Source of the DNA: Parvibaculum sp039973015
Lineage (GTDB): Bacteria; Pseudomonadota; Alphaproteobacteria; Parvibaculales; Parvibaculaceae
Assembly: GCF_039973015.1 (NCBI RefSeq)
Contig: NZ_JBDWLT010000010.1
Location: 372,001-436,000 of the forward strand
Reading direction: 5' to 3'
Length of the DNA stretch: 64,000 bases
Of this stretch, positions 43,366-53,973 are shown in pieces. Each line of letters begins with the position of its first letter. Within the stretch, counting starts at the first letter, position 1. Both the position numbers and the translations under genes were made by a program. The notes under the pieces are model-generated. The model was not told the origin of the DNA and made no database searches. It saw only the letters and a program-made list of their open reading frames with translations.

Positions 43366-43380
43366 GGACAATATTTGTCC
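43366..43380 (+). promoter_or_regulatory. GGACAA-TAT-TTGTCC palindrome before rep
   Basis: A perfect 6-bp inverted repeat lies 38 bases before the rep start. A single GGACAA half-site also abuts the HTH gene start (42806-42811). It is a candidate operator for that HTH protein. Confidence 0.45.
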
Positions 43381-43418
43381 TTTGTTGAAAACATTCCAGC
43401 CGAGGGATCAGAGTCAGT

Positions 43419-44519
43419 ATGACCACGGCAATTCACGAAACTACAAATGGCGCGCACCCGCGTCTTTTGCTTCACGGGCTAGACAGCCTCTATGTCTGTT
43501 ACAATCTCGATTTGGCGACGTCGGCTATAGACTTCGCCGAGCTTGAATATCGTAAGCAGCTTGCCCGTGACCGGGAAGAAGGCAAAGCGACTATAGAGAT
43601 TGGAGGCGAGCGGTTTCAGGTGCGCGCTTCGGGCAGGCATCCCTATAGGTTCCTTCTCACCAACAAGGACTTCGAGTTCGCGCTTGCCGAGCGCATGCAC
43701 CCATCGCTCAAGGTCCAGTTCTATAGCGAGGCGCTTTGGCGGGACGGTGCCAAATCGCTCCACGAGCGAGTGCAGGCGTGGGCACGTTCTATAGGCGCAA
43801 AGACGCTTAAGCTTGAACAAGTTATCCGCGCTGATTGGGCATTCGATTTCGATCTGCCGTTTGTGGATTTCGGTGAAGATCACTTCGTCACCCGCGCTCG
43901 GAAAAACAGCAAATGGCGCGATGGACGACACGTCCAGACTTTTACGCTGGGCACCGGCGATACCGTCTTGCGAGTTTACGACAAGATTGCGGAGATCGAG
44001 AACACCAGCAACAAGGCATGGTTCTATGATTTGTGGGGGCAGCGCGAAAATGTGTGGCGCGTCGAATTCCAGATAAGAAGCGAACGCCTTAAAGCAGGTG
44101 GTATCCGCACCCTTGCAGACTTGGAAGACCAGCAAGGCGATCTTCTAAGGGAACTAGCTACGGGGCATACCTCGCTCCGGCGCCCGAATGGCGATAGCAA
44201 CAGGGCACGCTGGCCGTTGCATCCTCTATGGACAGCTTTAGAGACCGCTATAGAGAAATTGCCGCAATTCGGCCTCTGCCGTCACTACGATCCCAAGAAC
44301 GCGCTCGAATATCGCTATAGAAAGCAGGGGCAGGCATTGTATGGCCACCTAAAGGGGCTGGCGGCCCTGTCCGCGCTTCTTCATCCCGCCAAGGGCGCGC
44401 CGTCTCTCGAAACGCTTATAGCGAAACTTCCCGAAGCGGTCGGGCCGTTCCATACGGATATCCACTGGGCCAGTGAAATTGAACGCCGCCTCCGGCAGTA
44501 TGAGGTCGGCCAATGGTAG
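43419..44519 (+). CDS. Replication-initiator-like protein (Rep_trans type)
   Basis: The 366-residue protein opens with LLHGLDSLYVCYNLDL and continues with RADWAFDFDLPFVDF, TLGTGDTVLRVYDKIAEIEN, WFYDLWG and VWRVEFQIRSERLKAGGIRTLADL. This order of beta-strand segments with a conserved Tyr (RVYDK) and ExR/WRxE matches rolling-circle replication initiators of the plasmid/phage Rep_trans group. It would nick a double-strand origin and start replication of the excised element. At least seven CTATAG hexamers lie inside the gene in different reading frames. It overlaps the next small ORF. Confidence 0.65.
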   Translation: MTTAIHETTNGAHPRLLLHGLDSLYVCYNLDLATSAIDFAELEYRKQLARDREEGKATIEIGGERFQVRASGRHPYRFLLTNKDFEFALAERMHPSLKVQFYSEALWRDGAKSLHERVQAWARSIGAKTLKLEQVIRADWAFDFDLPFVDFGEDHFVTRARKNSKWRDGRHVQTFTLGTGDTVLRVYDKIAEIENTSNKAWFYDLWGQRENVWRVEFQIRSERLKAGGIRTLADLEDQQGDLLRELATGHTSLRRPNGDSNRARWPLHPLWTALETAIEKLPQFGLCRHYDPKNALEYRYRKQGQALYGHLKGLAALSALLHPAKGAPSLETLIAKLPEAVGPFHTDIHWASEIERRLRQYEVGQW

Positions 44520-44668
44520 CGGCAAACGACAACAAGGAATTCAGGGTGATTGTCGATATGCCCGAAAAGCTCGAAGTCACTTCGGAAGCGGTTTGGATCA
44601 TCGAAACCTACATGCGGGACATTGTTGCCAAGATCATGGAAATGGAAGCAGCAAACGATAATGACTAA
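44513..44668 (+). CDS. 51-residue ORF overlapping the end of rep
   Basis: MVAANDNKEFRVIVDMPEK...to MEAANDND* overlaps the rep stop codon by seven bases, which suggests translational coupling. The product is acidic with a hydrophobic helix (EAVWIIETYMRDIVAKIME). I know no family. Its fixed place between rep and the recombinase suggests a small accessory factor, perhaps for excision or copy control (inference). Confidence 0.5.
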   Translation: MVAANDNKEFRVIVDMPEKLEVTSEAVWIIETYMRDIVAKIMEMEAANDND

Positions 44669-44728
44669 AGGCTTCGAGCTATAGCTATAGACGAACCGAT
44701 AGCCGGGTAGTGCCCGGAGGAAGAGCCA

Positions 44729-46395
<1,667 letters not shown>

Positions 46396-46479
46396 CAGGG
46401 GCAGGTCCGCACCGAGAAGCGGCCTGCCGAAGCGGGCGCAAGGTAGAACAAAGCGGCCCCTCAAACAACTGCCGTTTGC

Positions 46480-47556
46480 CTATATCCCCTCCAGCCGCAA
46501 TGCGATGCCTTCGGCTTCGTAAAGTGCGGAAAGCCGCGCAAAACCGGCCATCGTGAAACCCGTCTCCGGCAGCGCCGCCCCCGCGCCGAGCGGCGCCGGG
46601 CCAAGCTCCGCGATCCGCTCCAGCGCATAAAGCGCGCCCACCGCGGTGAGGTGCGATTGTCCCAGGGGGGCGAGGATCGTCGCCCTGCGGTTTTTCTTCC
46701 GTCCTCCGGCCTCTCCCTCGACCTCAATGACGATCTCGTGCGGTGCGCCGGGCCCCGGCTTCGTCGCTGCGATGGCGCTCATGCCGGGCAGTTTCATCAG
46801 GAGGCCCCACAGGCCGAGCTCGATCAGCCGTTGCATCGTGCCCAAGGCGGTGCCCTTGTCGAGGCCGAGCCGGACGCCGGCCTCCCGCGCGCCATTGGCG
46901 AGCGCGAGCGTTGTTACATCGCCCATGTTCATCCGATAGACGGGCCGCAGCGCCCCGCTGGGAAAGCGCACCCGGCGCTCGTCGCTCAGTGGGCCAACGG
47001 CCTGCCACGCACCCCCGACCTTTGCGGTGAAGCCGCGCGCCATGCCTTCGCCCGCGCTGGCAGAGTCGGGTCCCATCTTGTCGCCCGTGTAATAGAGGAT
47101 CGACATGTCGATACGCTGGACCTGTTCGAGCCCTTCCGAGAGGCGCCGTGCGACGATTGCCGGTCCGCCCGCCATCCAGTGCGACGTGAAGAGCGCCGGC
47201 GCGGCGGGGAGGAGAAGGGCAGCGGCCGCAAGGCCTCGCATCTGCGCCTCCTGGCCGCGGGTGATATCCATGTAGGGAATGCCTCGCCGTGCCGCCTCCC
47301 GAAGCAGGTGGTCGTCCGTTTCGTGGATGAAGCAGCCGACCGCATCGATTCCATCGAGTTCGCGCATCGGCTCCGGCTTCGTCACATCCATGATTGCCGC
47401 CGCCGCGAGCCCAAGCGAGGCGGCAAGTGCCGAAGCCTCCTTCTCGCGCCTCCCGCCGATCAGGATTTCCGTCTCCGGGTGGTGTTTCGCGAGAAGCGCC
47501 GCGACCTGCGCCCCGACGACACCATATCCGCCCGCAAGCAGGATGCGCTTTGTCAT
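46480..47556 (-). CDS. Saccharopine-dehydrogenase-like NAD(P)-binding protein
   Basis: The 358-residue protein starts at MTKRILLAGG after GGAGGAG. It has an N-terminal Rossmann motif (LLAGGYGVVGAQVAALLA, then IGGRR) and the layout of the saccharopine-dehydrogenase/trans-enoyl-reductase superfamily; the substrate is unknown. It is divergent from a TetR gene, and the palindrome TTGGTC-N4-GACCAA lies between the two, 36 bases upstream of its start, so it is a likely TetR target. Confidence 0.8.
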   Translation of the reverse strand: MTKRILLAGGYGVVGAQVAALLAKHHPETEILIGGRREKEASALAASLGLAAAAIMDVTKPEPMRELDGIDAVGCFIHETDDHLLREAARRGIPYMDITRGQEAQMRGLAAAALLLPAAPALFTSHWMAGGPAIVARRLSEGLEQVQRIDMSILYYTGDKMGPDSASAGEGMARGFTAKVGGAWQAVGPLSDERRVRFPSGALRPVYRMNMGDVTTLALANGAREAGVRLGLDKGTALGTMQRLIELGLWGLLMKLPGMSAIAATKPGPGAPHEIVIEVEGEAGGRKKNRRATILAPLGQSHLTAVGALYALERIAELGPAPLGAGAALPETGFTMAGFARLSALYEAEGIALRLEGI

Positions 47557-47591
47557 ATCTGTCTCCTCCGTCAGGTTTCGATCTGGCAAAT

Positions 47592-47609
47592 ATTGGTCTA
47601 TTGACCAAT
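47592..47609. promoter_or_regulatory. TetR operator candidate, copy 1
   Basis: ATTGGTC-TATT-GACCAAT is a perfect 7-bp inverted repeat in the 90-base divergent region between the saccharopine-dehydrogenase-like and TetR genes. The same core (TTGGTC-N4-GACCAA) returns twice near 48.9 kb. Confidence 0.75.
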
Positions 47610-47646
47610 TTTGTCAATATCCCGTCGCGGGGTTATTCTCTGCCGC

Positions 47647-48270
47647 ATGAAAAGCAATGTTGATCCAGCACCCGCTGCGCCGCCCACGGAGAAGGGAGCG
47701 AACCGCCGTGAAGAAATTCTCGACGCCGCATCCGCGCTTCTGCTGGAAGAGGGCTATGCGAGCTTTTCCGCGCGTGGCGTTGCCGCCCGGGCGGGATTGC
47801 GCTTGAGCCACGTCCAGTATTACTTCGCAAGCCCCGCCTCGATTCTCGCCGAACTGCTGGAGCGCTTCGTCAGGCGCTACGGCGACGAGATCATGATACG
47901 TTTCGGTTCGGCTGGCGGCTCCGGCGAAGAGCGTCTCTACCGCTCGCTCGACTTTCTTCTGAACGACGAAGCCTACCGGCGCGACTGTGGCATCTTCATG
48001 ATCGAGGTCGCGGGTTTTGCCGCGCGCAACGAGGTGATTGCAGCAGCGCTTGCCCGCTATTACGAAATTTACTTCGAGCTTTTCTCCGGCATCGTGAAAA
48101 CGCTCAATCCGTCTCTGTCACCCCGGGCGCGGGCGAGGCGCGCCCGGCAATGCGTGGCGCTCGTCGAGGGCATGTCGATGACACGCCCGCATATGGGCCC
48201 GAAGGGCGAAACGGATTTCAGCGCCCGCGAGGCAACGCGTGCGATCATGCGCCTCGTATCCGGCGAGTAA
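47647..48270 (+). CDS. TetR-family regulator
   Basis: The 207-residue protein has the TetR HTH (RREEILDAASALLLEEGYASFSARGVAARAGLRLSHVQYYFASPASILAELLERF) and a C-terminal helical domain (IFMIEVAGFAARNEVIAAALARYYEIYFELF). The ATG at 47647 is favoured; an upstream start at 47611 is possible. It sits between two gene sets that share a palindrome with three copies and is the obvious candidate to bind it. Confidence 0.92.
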   Translation: MKSNVDPAPAAPPTEKGANRREEILDAASALLLEEGYASFSARGVAARAGLRLSHVQYYFASPASILAELLERFVRRYGDEIMIRFGSAGGSGEERLYRSLDFLLNDEAYRRDCGIFMIEVAGFAARNEVIAAALARYYEIYFELFSGIVKTLNPSLSPRARARRARQCVALVEGMSMTRPHMGPKGETDFSAREATRAIMRLVSGE

Positions 48271-48273
48271 GGG

Positions 48274-48915
48274 CTAGAGGCGAAGCATCATTCGCAGCTC
48301 CATCGCCAAGCCATGCTTGCGGCAGGGAATGGGTGTCACCGTTTCCGCCATGGGCTCGAATCCCATTGCGGCGTAAAGCCCTACCGCTGGATTGTCCGAC
48401 ATCACGTCGAGATGTACGCGGGAGACGCCTCTCTCCCGTGCCCGTTCGACCTCACGCTCGATGAGTGCGCGCCCCGCCCCACGGCCTCGCGCTGTCTCCG
48501 GCACCGAAACGACGAGGATGTAAGTGCAATCCTCCGGTACATGCGGGTTCATGAAGCTCGCGATCTCAGCCCGTTCCGCCAGGGCGGCAATATCGCTCTC
48601 CGCGATACTCCCCTTTTTCGCAAGCTCTTGCGCGATCGGCCAGACGCCGTCTTTCAATCGGTAATGCTCGGAACCGTCATGTGAGATGAGAACGCCGAGA
48701 AAGGCTCCGTTCTCGAAAGCGAGCGTCGATTGTTCGTGGGAAAAGAAGTTCGCCGGCGCCTTCCACGCCGCGTCGATGAAAGTGTCATAAAGCGGCTGGT
48801 GGCTGAAGATGTAATTGTAGGACTTCGGTCCCGTTGCATGAACAAGCCCCGGGATATGAGTTGCATATGTTTCCGCCAGTTTCCGGTCCGCGCGGATGAT
48901 CTCGATGCCCATCAT
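48274..48915 (-). CDS. GNAT-family N-acetyltransferase
   Basis: The 213-residue protein starts at MMGIEIIRAD after AGGAG. The C-terminal GNAT core is clear: VVSVPETARGRGAGRALIEREVERARERG (acetyl-CoA binding R/QxxGxG/A loop) and VHLDVMSDNPAVGLYAAMGFE. The N-terminal half (MARSYNYIFSHQPLYDTFIDAAW-like) is not typical. The acceptor substrate is unknown. It converges on the TetR gene (3-base gap), and the palindrome at 48927-48942 overlaps its promoter region. Confidence 0.88.
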   Translation of the reverse strand: MMGIEIIRADRKLAETYATHIPGLVHATGPKSYNYIFSHQPLYDTFIDAAWKAPANFFSHEQSTLAFENGAFLGVLISHDGSEHYRLKDGVWPIAQELAKKGSIAESDIAALAERAEIASFMNPHVPEDCTYILVVSVPETARGRGAGRALIEREVERARERGVSRVHLDVMSDNPAVGLYAAMGFEPMAETVTPIPCRKHGLAMELRMMLRL

Positions 48916-48926
48916 TTTCTCCTGAA

Positions 48927-48995
48927 TTGGTCTGATGACCAAAGACTGGCATGAAGGCAATTGGTAGTGCAATTTATTTTTGGTCTAGCGACCAA
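48927..48995. promoter_or_regulatory. TetR operator candidates, copies 2 and 3
   Basis: TTGGTC-TGAT-GACCAA at 48927-48942 and TTGGTC-TAGC-GACCAA at 48980-48995 lie 53 bases apart, just upstream of the GNAT gene start. They match the arms of copy 1 exactly; only the 4-base spacers differ. Confidence 0.75.
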
Positions 48996-49218
48996 ATAAC
49001 AGAGGCGAAATCCTTTGGGTCAATGCCGATCGGACCACCCGCAGATCGGTGCCTGTCCGCTCAGCGTTCAGGCGGCGCCCTTGGCGTGCGAACCCGGGGA
49101 ACAGGCGTTCCAGCGATTCCCTTGCGCCTTGGCCTCCGTTCCAATTTGGCATATAGGAGAGGGGCCCCGGAAAACCGCGCGGCCCGCTAAAGGGCCAGAC
49201 CCGAGAGTTTCGAGTTCC

Positions 49219-49719
49219 ATGTCGGAGCCTTTACGGCTTGCACCCTTCGATCTCTATATAGACCCGCTGCTCGCTTTTCAGGATGCGCGCCTGCGCGAGA
49301 TGCTTGCCTATTGGGAGGGCAAGCGCGATGGCCGGGCTTTCCCGGCGCGCGCCGATGTGAGCCCCGCCGATATCGTCAGCCATTTGCCTTCCATATTCCT
49401 CGTGGATGCAGCGCCGCCCGCTCTCGGCCTCGCGGATTTTCGCGTCCGGCTCATGGGCACCGCGCTCAACGATCTCTTCGCCCGCGATTTCACGGGCCGC
49501 GCACTTGAAGGCGAAATGCAGGAAAAATCGGCCGCCGCCGTTGCAAAGCTCTTCGGCATCGTCTGCCAGCTCCGCCGTCCGCTCCGGCTGCATGGCGTGG
49601 CCGTTTTCGCCAAGGCGCAACCGCTCACGCCGGTCGAAGCTGTACTCATGCCGCTGACAACGGGCAGCGGCGCCGTCGATATGGTGATGGGCGAACTCGT
49701 GAAACGCGCCTCTGCCTGA
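49219..49719 (+). CDS. Small PAS-domain protein
   Basis: The 166-residue protein starts at MSEPLRLAPF. It matches the short single-domain PAS_5-like group (LREMLAYWEGKRDGRAFPARADVSPADIVSHLPSIFLVDA; DFRVRLMGTALNDLFARDFTGRALEG; LMPLTTGSGAVDMVMG), common in alphaproteobacteria. There is no output domain and the ligand is unknown. The start lacks a strong ribosome binding site. Confidence 0.75.
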   Translation: MSEPLRLAPFDLYIDPLLAFQDARLREMLAYWEGKRDGRAFPARADVSPADIVSHLPSIFLVDAAPPALGLADFRVRLMGTALNDLFARDFTGRALEGEMQEKSAAAVAKLFGIVCQLRRPLRLHGVAVFAKAQPLTPVEAVLMPLTTGSGAVDMVMGELVKRASA

Positions 49720-49746
49720 GCCGTGCCGTTCGCCCGCCGGGAAGGT

Positions 49747-50748
49747 CTAGTGCGACGTCAGTTGCAGGAAGACGTCCTCAAGGTCGGATTCTTCCGTCGA
49801 GATGTCGCTGATATCCATCCCCTCCGCGCTCAGCGCCCCCAGAATATTCATGACGCCGGTTTCGGCCGGGTTGTACTGCACCGTGATCGAGCCGTCGGGG
49901 CGGAGTTCCGCTTTCATGCCGTCAAGCGCCGCCGGCAGCATCGTTGCGGGCGATGTGGGCCTGACGATCAGCTTCTTCTCGCTGATGCGTCCCAGCAGTT
50001 CATCTTTCGGCTCGCAGGCGACCACTTCACCCTTGTCGATAATGGCGATCGTGTCGCAGAGCGCTTCTGCTTCTTCAAGGTAATGTGTGGTCAGCACGAT
50101 CGTCGTGCCGCGCGCATGCAAGCCTTTTACATAGTCCCAGAGCTGGCGGCGAAGCTCGATATCGACACCCGCCGTCGGCTCGTCGAGGATCAGCACCGGC
50201 GGATTGTGGACCATCGCCTTGGCGACGAGAAGCCGCCGCCTCATGCCGCCCGAAAGTGTGCGCGCATAGGCATCCGCCTTGTCGTCGAGACCCATGGCTT
50301 TCAGAATTTCCATGGTGCGCCGTTCCTTTTTCGGTACACCGTAAAGTCCCGCCTGCATCTCCATCACTTCGGCCGGCGTGAAGAAAGGGTCGATGTTGAG
50401 TTCCTGCGGCACCACGCCGATGGATGCGCGCGCCTGGCGCGGGTTGACGTCTATATCGAAACCCCAGATCGAGGCCGAGCCGGAGGTCTTGAGCACAAGC
50501 CCCGCGAGAATATTGATGAAAGTCGATTTGCCCGCGCCGTTCGGGCCGAGCAGGGCAAAGATGGAACCGCGGGGAATGGCCAGGTCGATCCCCTTCAGCG
50601 CTTCTTTCGCGGGCTGGTTGCCGCTTGCCTTGTAGACTTTCCGCAGGTTCCGCGCCTTGATGGCGAAATCCTGTGCCTTGTCACCGGCCGGTTCGCCCGG
50701 CACGCGGGAGACATAGGCATTTTCTTCTTCGGCAAGCGTATGGGCCAT
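49747..50748 (-). CDS. ABC transporter ATP-binding protein (YadG-like)
   Basis: The 333-residue ABC-2-type ATPase has Walker A (GPNGAGKST), Q loop (VVPQELNID), signature LSGGMRRRL, Walker B (VLILDEPTAGVD) and H loop (LTTHYLEEAE). A C-terminal extension of about 80 residues follows. The usual partner, an ABC-2 permease, is not next to it in this window. The upstream region is divergent with polA. Confidence 0.93.
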   Translation of the reverse strand: MAHTLAEEENAYVSRVPGEPAGDKAQDFAIKARNLRKVYKASGNQPAKEALKGIDLAIPRGSIFALLGPNGAGKSTFINILAGLVLKTSGSASIWGFDIDVNPRQARASIGVVPQELNIDPFFTPAEVMEMQAGLYGVPKKERRTMEILKAMGLDDKADAYARTLSGGMRRRLLVAKAMVHNPPVLILDEPTAGVDIELRRQLWDYVKGLHARGTTIVLTTHYLEEAEALCDTIAIIDKGEVVACEPKDELLGRISEKKLIVRPTSPATMLPAALDGMKAELRPDGSITVQYNPAETGVMNILGALSAEGMDISDISTEESDLEDVFLQLTSH

Positions 50749-50908
50749 GAGCGGGCTCTTTATCGTTGAAGCGGGCGGATTTTTTGAAACCGGTCGCTAA
50801 AGCGGACGGGGTTCTTTCTCGAAGCGCGGGACGCGTTATAGTGGCGGCCCGCAAAGCGCGGGGGACGGCAATATAGAAGACCCCCCTTAGATAAGAAAGG
50901 CGAGGCGC

Positions 50909-53860
50909 GTGGCAAGCGGCAAGGCGCAAAAGAAGGAATCGGCGGGAAAAATGCCTGCGAAATCCGGGAAAAAAGAAGCGGCAAGCCGCGCTATCGGCGA
51001 GGGTGACCATCTCTTTCTGGTGGATGGCTCGGGATATATTTTTCGTGCCTATCATGCGTTGCCGCCACTGACGCGCAAGTCCGACGGCATGCCCGTCGGC
51101 GCCGTCGCGGGCTTCTGCAACATGCTCTACAAGCTCATCGAGGATACGAAGGACGAGTTCGAACCCACCCATCTTGCTGTCATTTTCGACGCAGGATCGA
51201 AGACCTTTCGCAACGACATCTATCCCGAATACAAGGCGAACCGCACCGAGCCGCCCGAAGACCTCGTACCGCAATTTTCGCTGGTGCGCGATGCGACCCG
51301 CGCTTTCAGTCTTCCCTGCATCGAAAAGCCGGGCTTCGAGGCCGACGACCTCATCGCCACCTATGCGCGCCTCGCGCATGAGGCGGGCGCGCGCGTCACC
51401 ATCGTTTCCTCCGACAAGGATCTGATGCAGCTCGTGAATGATCGCGTCGACATGCTCGATACGATGAAGCTGAAGACGATTGCGCGCGAACAGGTTATCG
51501 AGAAATTCGGTGTGCCGCCGGAAAAGGTCGTGGATGTGCAGGCGCTCGCGGGAGACTCCACCGATAACGTCCCCGGCGTGCCCGGCATCGGTATCAAGAC
51601 CGCCGCGCAGTTGATCGGCGAATATGGCGATCTCGAAACGCTGCTGTCACGCGCATCCGAGATCAAGCAGAACAAGCGGCGCGAAAATCTCATCGAATTT
51701 GCCGAACTCGCGCGCGTTTCGCGAAAACTCGTCGAACTCGACAAGAACGTTCCCGTTGAGGATGAACTGGATTCGATGGGTGTCTGCGATCCCGACCCCG
51801 AAACCCTGATCGGGTTTTTCAAGGACATGGAATTCACTACGCTGACACGCCGCGTCGGCGAACGCTTCAACATCGACGTGGATGCGATCCCCGCGACAGG
51901 TGCACACCCCTCGGCCGATCCTGATGAAGCGCCTGAAAAAGAAAAACAGGCCGTCTCCCGCACCGGACGCGGCGGGGTGCCGGGCGCGATCCCGAAGGGA
52001 ATCGGCGCGGATTTCGAGAAGGCGAACTATGTCGCGGTGACGGCGCTTCCCGATCTTGAGGAATGGATTGCGCGCGCATACGAGCAAGGTTTCCTCGCGG
52101 TTGATACAGAAACCGACAGCCTCTTTCCCATGCGGGCGCGCCTTGTCGGCGTCTCCATGTCTCTGCTGCCGGGCGAGGCCTGCTATATTCCGCTCCAGCA
52201 CGGCGCGGGCGGCGGCCTCGATTTCGCGGATGCCGAAGGTCAGCAGCAGATTCCTCTGGGCGATGCGCTGAAGGTATTGAAGCCTCTTCTTGAAGACCGT
52301 TCGATCCTCAAGATCGGCCAGAATCTGAAATTCGACATGATCGTCTTCCGCCAGCACGGGATTGAGCTGCGCGGGCTCGACGACACCATGCTCATGTCCT
52401 ATGCGCTCGATGCGGGCGTGCACGGACACGGCATGGATGAACTTTCGGTGCTTCACCTTGGCCACAAGCCGATCCCCTTTTCTGAAGTCGCCGGCAAAGG
52501 CAAGGCGCAGATCACCTTCGATCAGGTGCCCGTCGATCGCGCCACCGCCTATGCGGCGGAAGATGCGGATGTGACGCTCCGCCTCTGGCACATTCTGAAG
52601 CCCCGCCTCGTCGCGGAACGCCGTGTCGGTGTCTACGAGATGCTTGAACGGCCGCTTGTGACGGTGCTTGCGGAAATGGAACGCGCGGGCGTGAAGGTCG
52701 ACAAATCCGTGCTCGCGCGCCTCTCTTCCGGTTTTGCGCAGAAGATGGCGCAATACGAAGAAGAGATTTACGAGCTGGCGGGTGAACGCTTCAACATCGG
52801 TTCGCCGAAGCAGCTCGGCGAAATTCTCTTCGACAAGCAGGGCCTTGAAGGCGGGCGCAAGACCAAGACCGGCGCGTGGTCGACCGATGCGGACACGCTC
52901 GACATGCTCGCCGCGCAGGGCCATGAACTGCCGCAGCGCGTGCTTGACTGGCGTGGCCTGTCGAAACTGAAAAGCACTTACACGGACGCTCTTCCCGAAT
53001 ACATCAACCCGGAGACGGGCCGCGTCCACACCTCCTATTCGCTTGCTGCGACCTCGACCGGCCGCCTCGCATCCACCGAGCCGAACCTGCAGAACATTCC
53101 CGTGCGCACGGAGGATGGACGCAAGATCCGCTCGGCCTTCATCGCGGAGAAAGGCAATCTTCTCCTCTCTGCCGACTACTCGCAGATCGAACTGCGCCTG
53201 CTTGCCCATATCGCCGACATCGAAGCACTGAAAAAGGCCTTTGCGGAAGGCCTCGACATTCACGCGATGACGGCGTCGGAAATGTTCTCGACCCCCATCG
53301 AAGGCATGGACCCGGCGGTTCGCCGCCGCGCCAAGGCGATCAACTTCGGCATCATCTACGGCATTTCAGCCTTCGGTCTTGCCAACCAGCTCGGCATTTC
53401 GCGCGGCGAGGCAGGCGAGTATATCGAACGCTACTTCAAGCGCTTCCCCGGCATCCGCGCCTATATGGATGCGACCAAGGAGTTCGCGCACAAGAACGGT
53501 TACGTCGAAACGATCTTCGGGCGGCGCATTCATCTGCCTGCGATCAATTCGAAGAACCCGTCGGAAAAAAGCTTCATGGAACGCGCGGCCATCAATGCCC
53601 CGATCCAGGGTTCGGCGGCGGATATCATTCGCCGCGCCATGATCCGCATGCCGCGCGCGCTGTCCGATGCGAAACTTTCCGCCCGCATGCTGCTTCAGGT
53701 ACATGACGAACTGATTTTCGAAGTGCCGGAAGATGAGGCCGGGAAAAGCTGCGAGACCGTCTCGGGCGTCATGTCATCTGCCGCATCTCCCGCACTGGAG
53801 CTTTCCGTACCGCTCGATGTCGATGCCCGCGCCGCGAAAAACTGGGATGAGGCGCATTAG
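50909..53860 (+). CDS. polA: DNA polymerase I
   Basis: The 983-residue enzyme has three domains: 5'-3' exonuclease (about 35-330: LFLVDGSGYIFRAYHALP; FEADDLIATYA; SDKDLMQLV; GDSTDNVPGVPGIG), 3'-5' exonuclease with intact catalytic Asp/Glu motifs (AVDTETDSL; NLKFDMIVF; YAAEDADVT) and polymerase (about 575-983: SADYSQIELRLLAH; RRRAKAINFGIIYG; LLQVHDELIFE). The start is GTG, preceded by AAGG and a lysine-rich leader. It repairs DNA and removes RNA primers. Confidence 0.97.
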   Translation: MASGKAQKKESAGKMPAKSGKKEAASRAIGEGDHLFLVDGSGYIFRAYHALPPLTRKSDGMPVGAVAGFCNMLYKLIEDTKDEFEPTHLAVIFDAGSKTFRNDIYPEYKANRTEPPEDLVPQFSLVRDATRAFSLPCIEKPGFEADDLIATYARLAHEAGARVTIVSSDKDLMQLVNDRVDMLDTMKLKTIAREQVIEKFGVPPEKVVDVQALAGDSTDNVPGVPGIGIKTAAQLIGEYGDLETLLSRASEIKQNKRRENLIEFAELARVSRKLVELDKNVPVEDELDSMGVCDPDPETLIGFFKDMEFTTLTRRVGERFNIDVDAIPATGAHPSADPDEAPEKEKQAVSRTGRGGVPGAIPKGIGADFEKANYVAVTALPDLEEWIARAYEQGFLAVDTETDSLFPMRARLVGVSMSLLPGEACYIPLQHGAGGGLDFADAEGQQQIPLGDALKVLKPLLEDRSILKIGQNLKFDMIVFRQHGIELRGLDDTMLMSYALDAGVHGHGMDELSVLHLGHKPIPFSEVAGKGKAQITFDQVPVDRATAYAAEDADVTLRLWHILKPRLVAERRVGVYEMLERPLVTVLAEMERAGVKVDKSVLARLSSGFAQKMAQYEEEIYELAGERFNIGSPKQLGEILFDKQGLEGGRKTKTGAWSTDADTLDMLAAQGHELPQRVLDWRGLSKLKSTYTDALPEYINPETGRVHTSYSLAATSTGRLASTEPNLQNIPVRTEDGRKIRSAFIAEKGNLLLSADYSQIELRLLAHIADIEALKKAFAEGLDIHAMTASEMFSTPIEGMDPAVRRRAKAINFGIIYGISAFGLANQLGISRGEAGEYIERYFKRFPGIRAYMDATKEFAHKNGYVETIFGRRIHLPAINSKNPSEKSFMERAAINAPIQGSAADIIRRAMIRMPRALSDAKLSARMLLQVHDELIFEVPEDEAGKSCETVSGVMSSAASPALELSVPLDVDARAAKNWDEAH

Positions 53861-53973
53861 TTAACGCCGCTGCGCTCTGCCACCGGCATTGCGCCCTTGG
53901 AGGCCACTGCCCATATGAAGGGAACGGAACACGGCATGAGCCGTTCTTTCCCCACAACCTGGAGGTATATGCC

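Larger units (their letters stand above)
42754..44690. repeat. Cluster of 11 CTATAG hexamers
   Basis: CTATAG starts at 42754, 42850, 43525, 43591, 43643, 43721, 43789, 44249, 44315, 44679 and 44685 (the last two in tandem). Within rep the hexamer falls in more than one reading frame, so it is a DNA-level signal, not a codon bias. In GC-rich DNA less than one copy would be expected in this length. Confidence 0.75.

Noticed and set aside
43195..43422. Alternative frame ending exactly on the rep start codon, possibly the true C-terminus of the HTH gene after a frameshift
   Set aside because: The main frame has a natural-looking hydrophobic end (SLNRIFARL); a frameshift is not needed. The neat ATGA overlap with rep keeps a small doubt.
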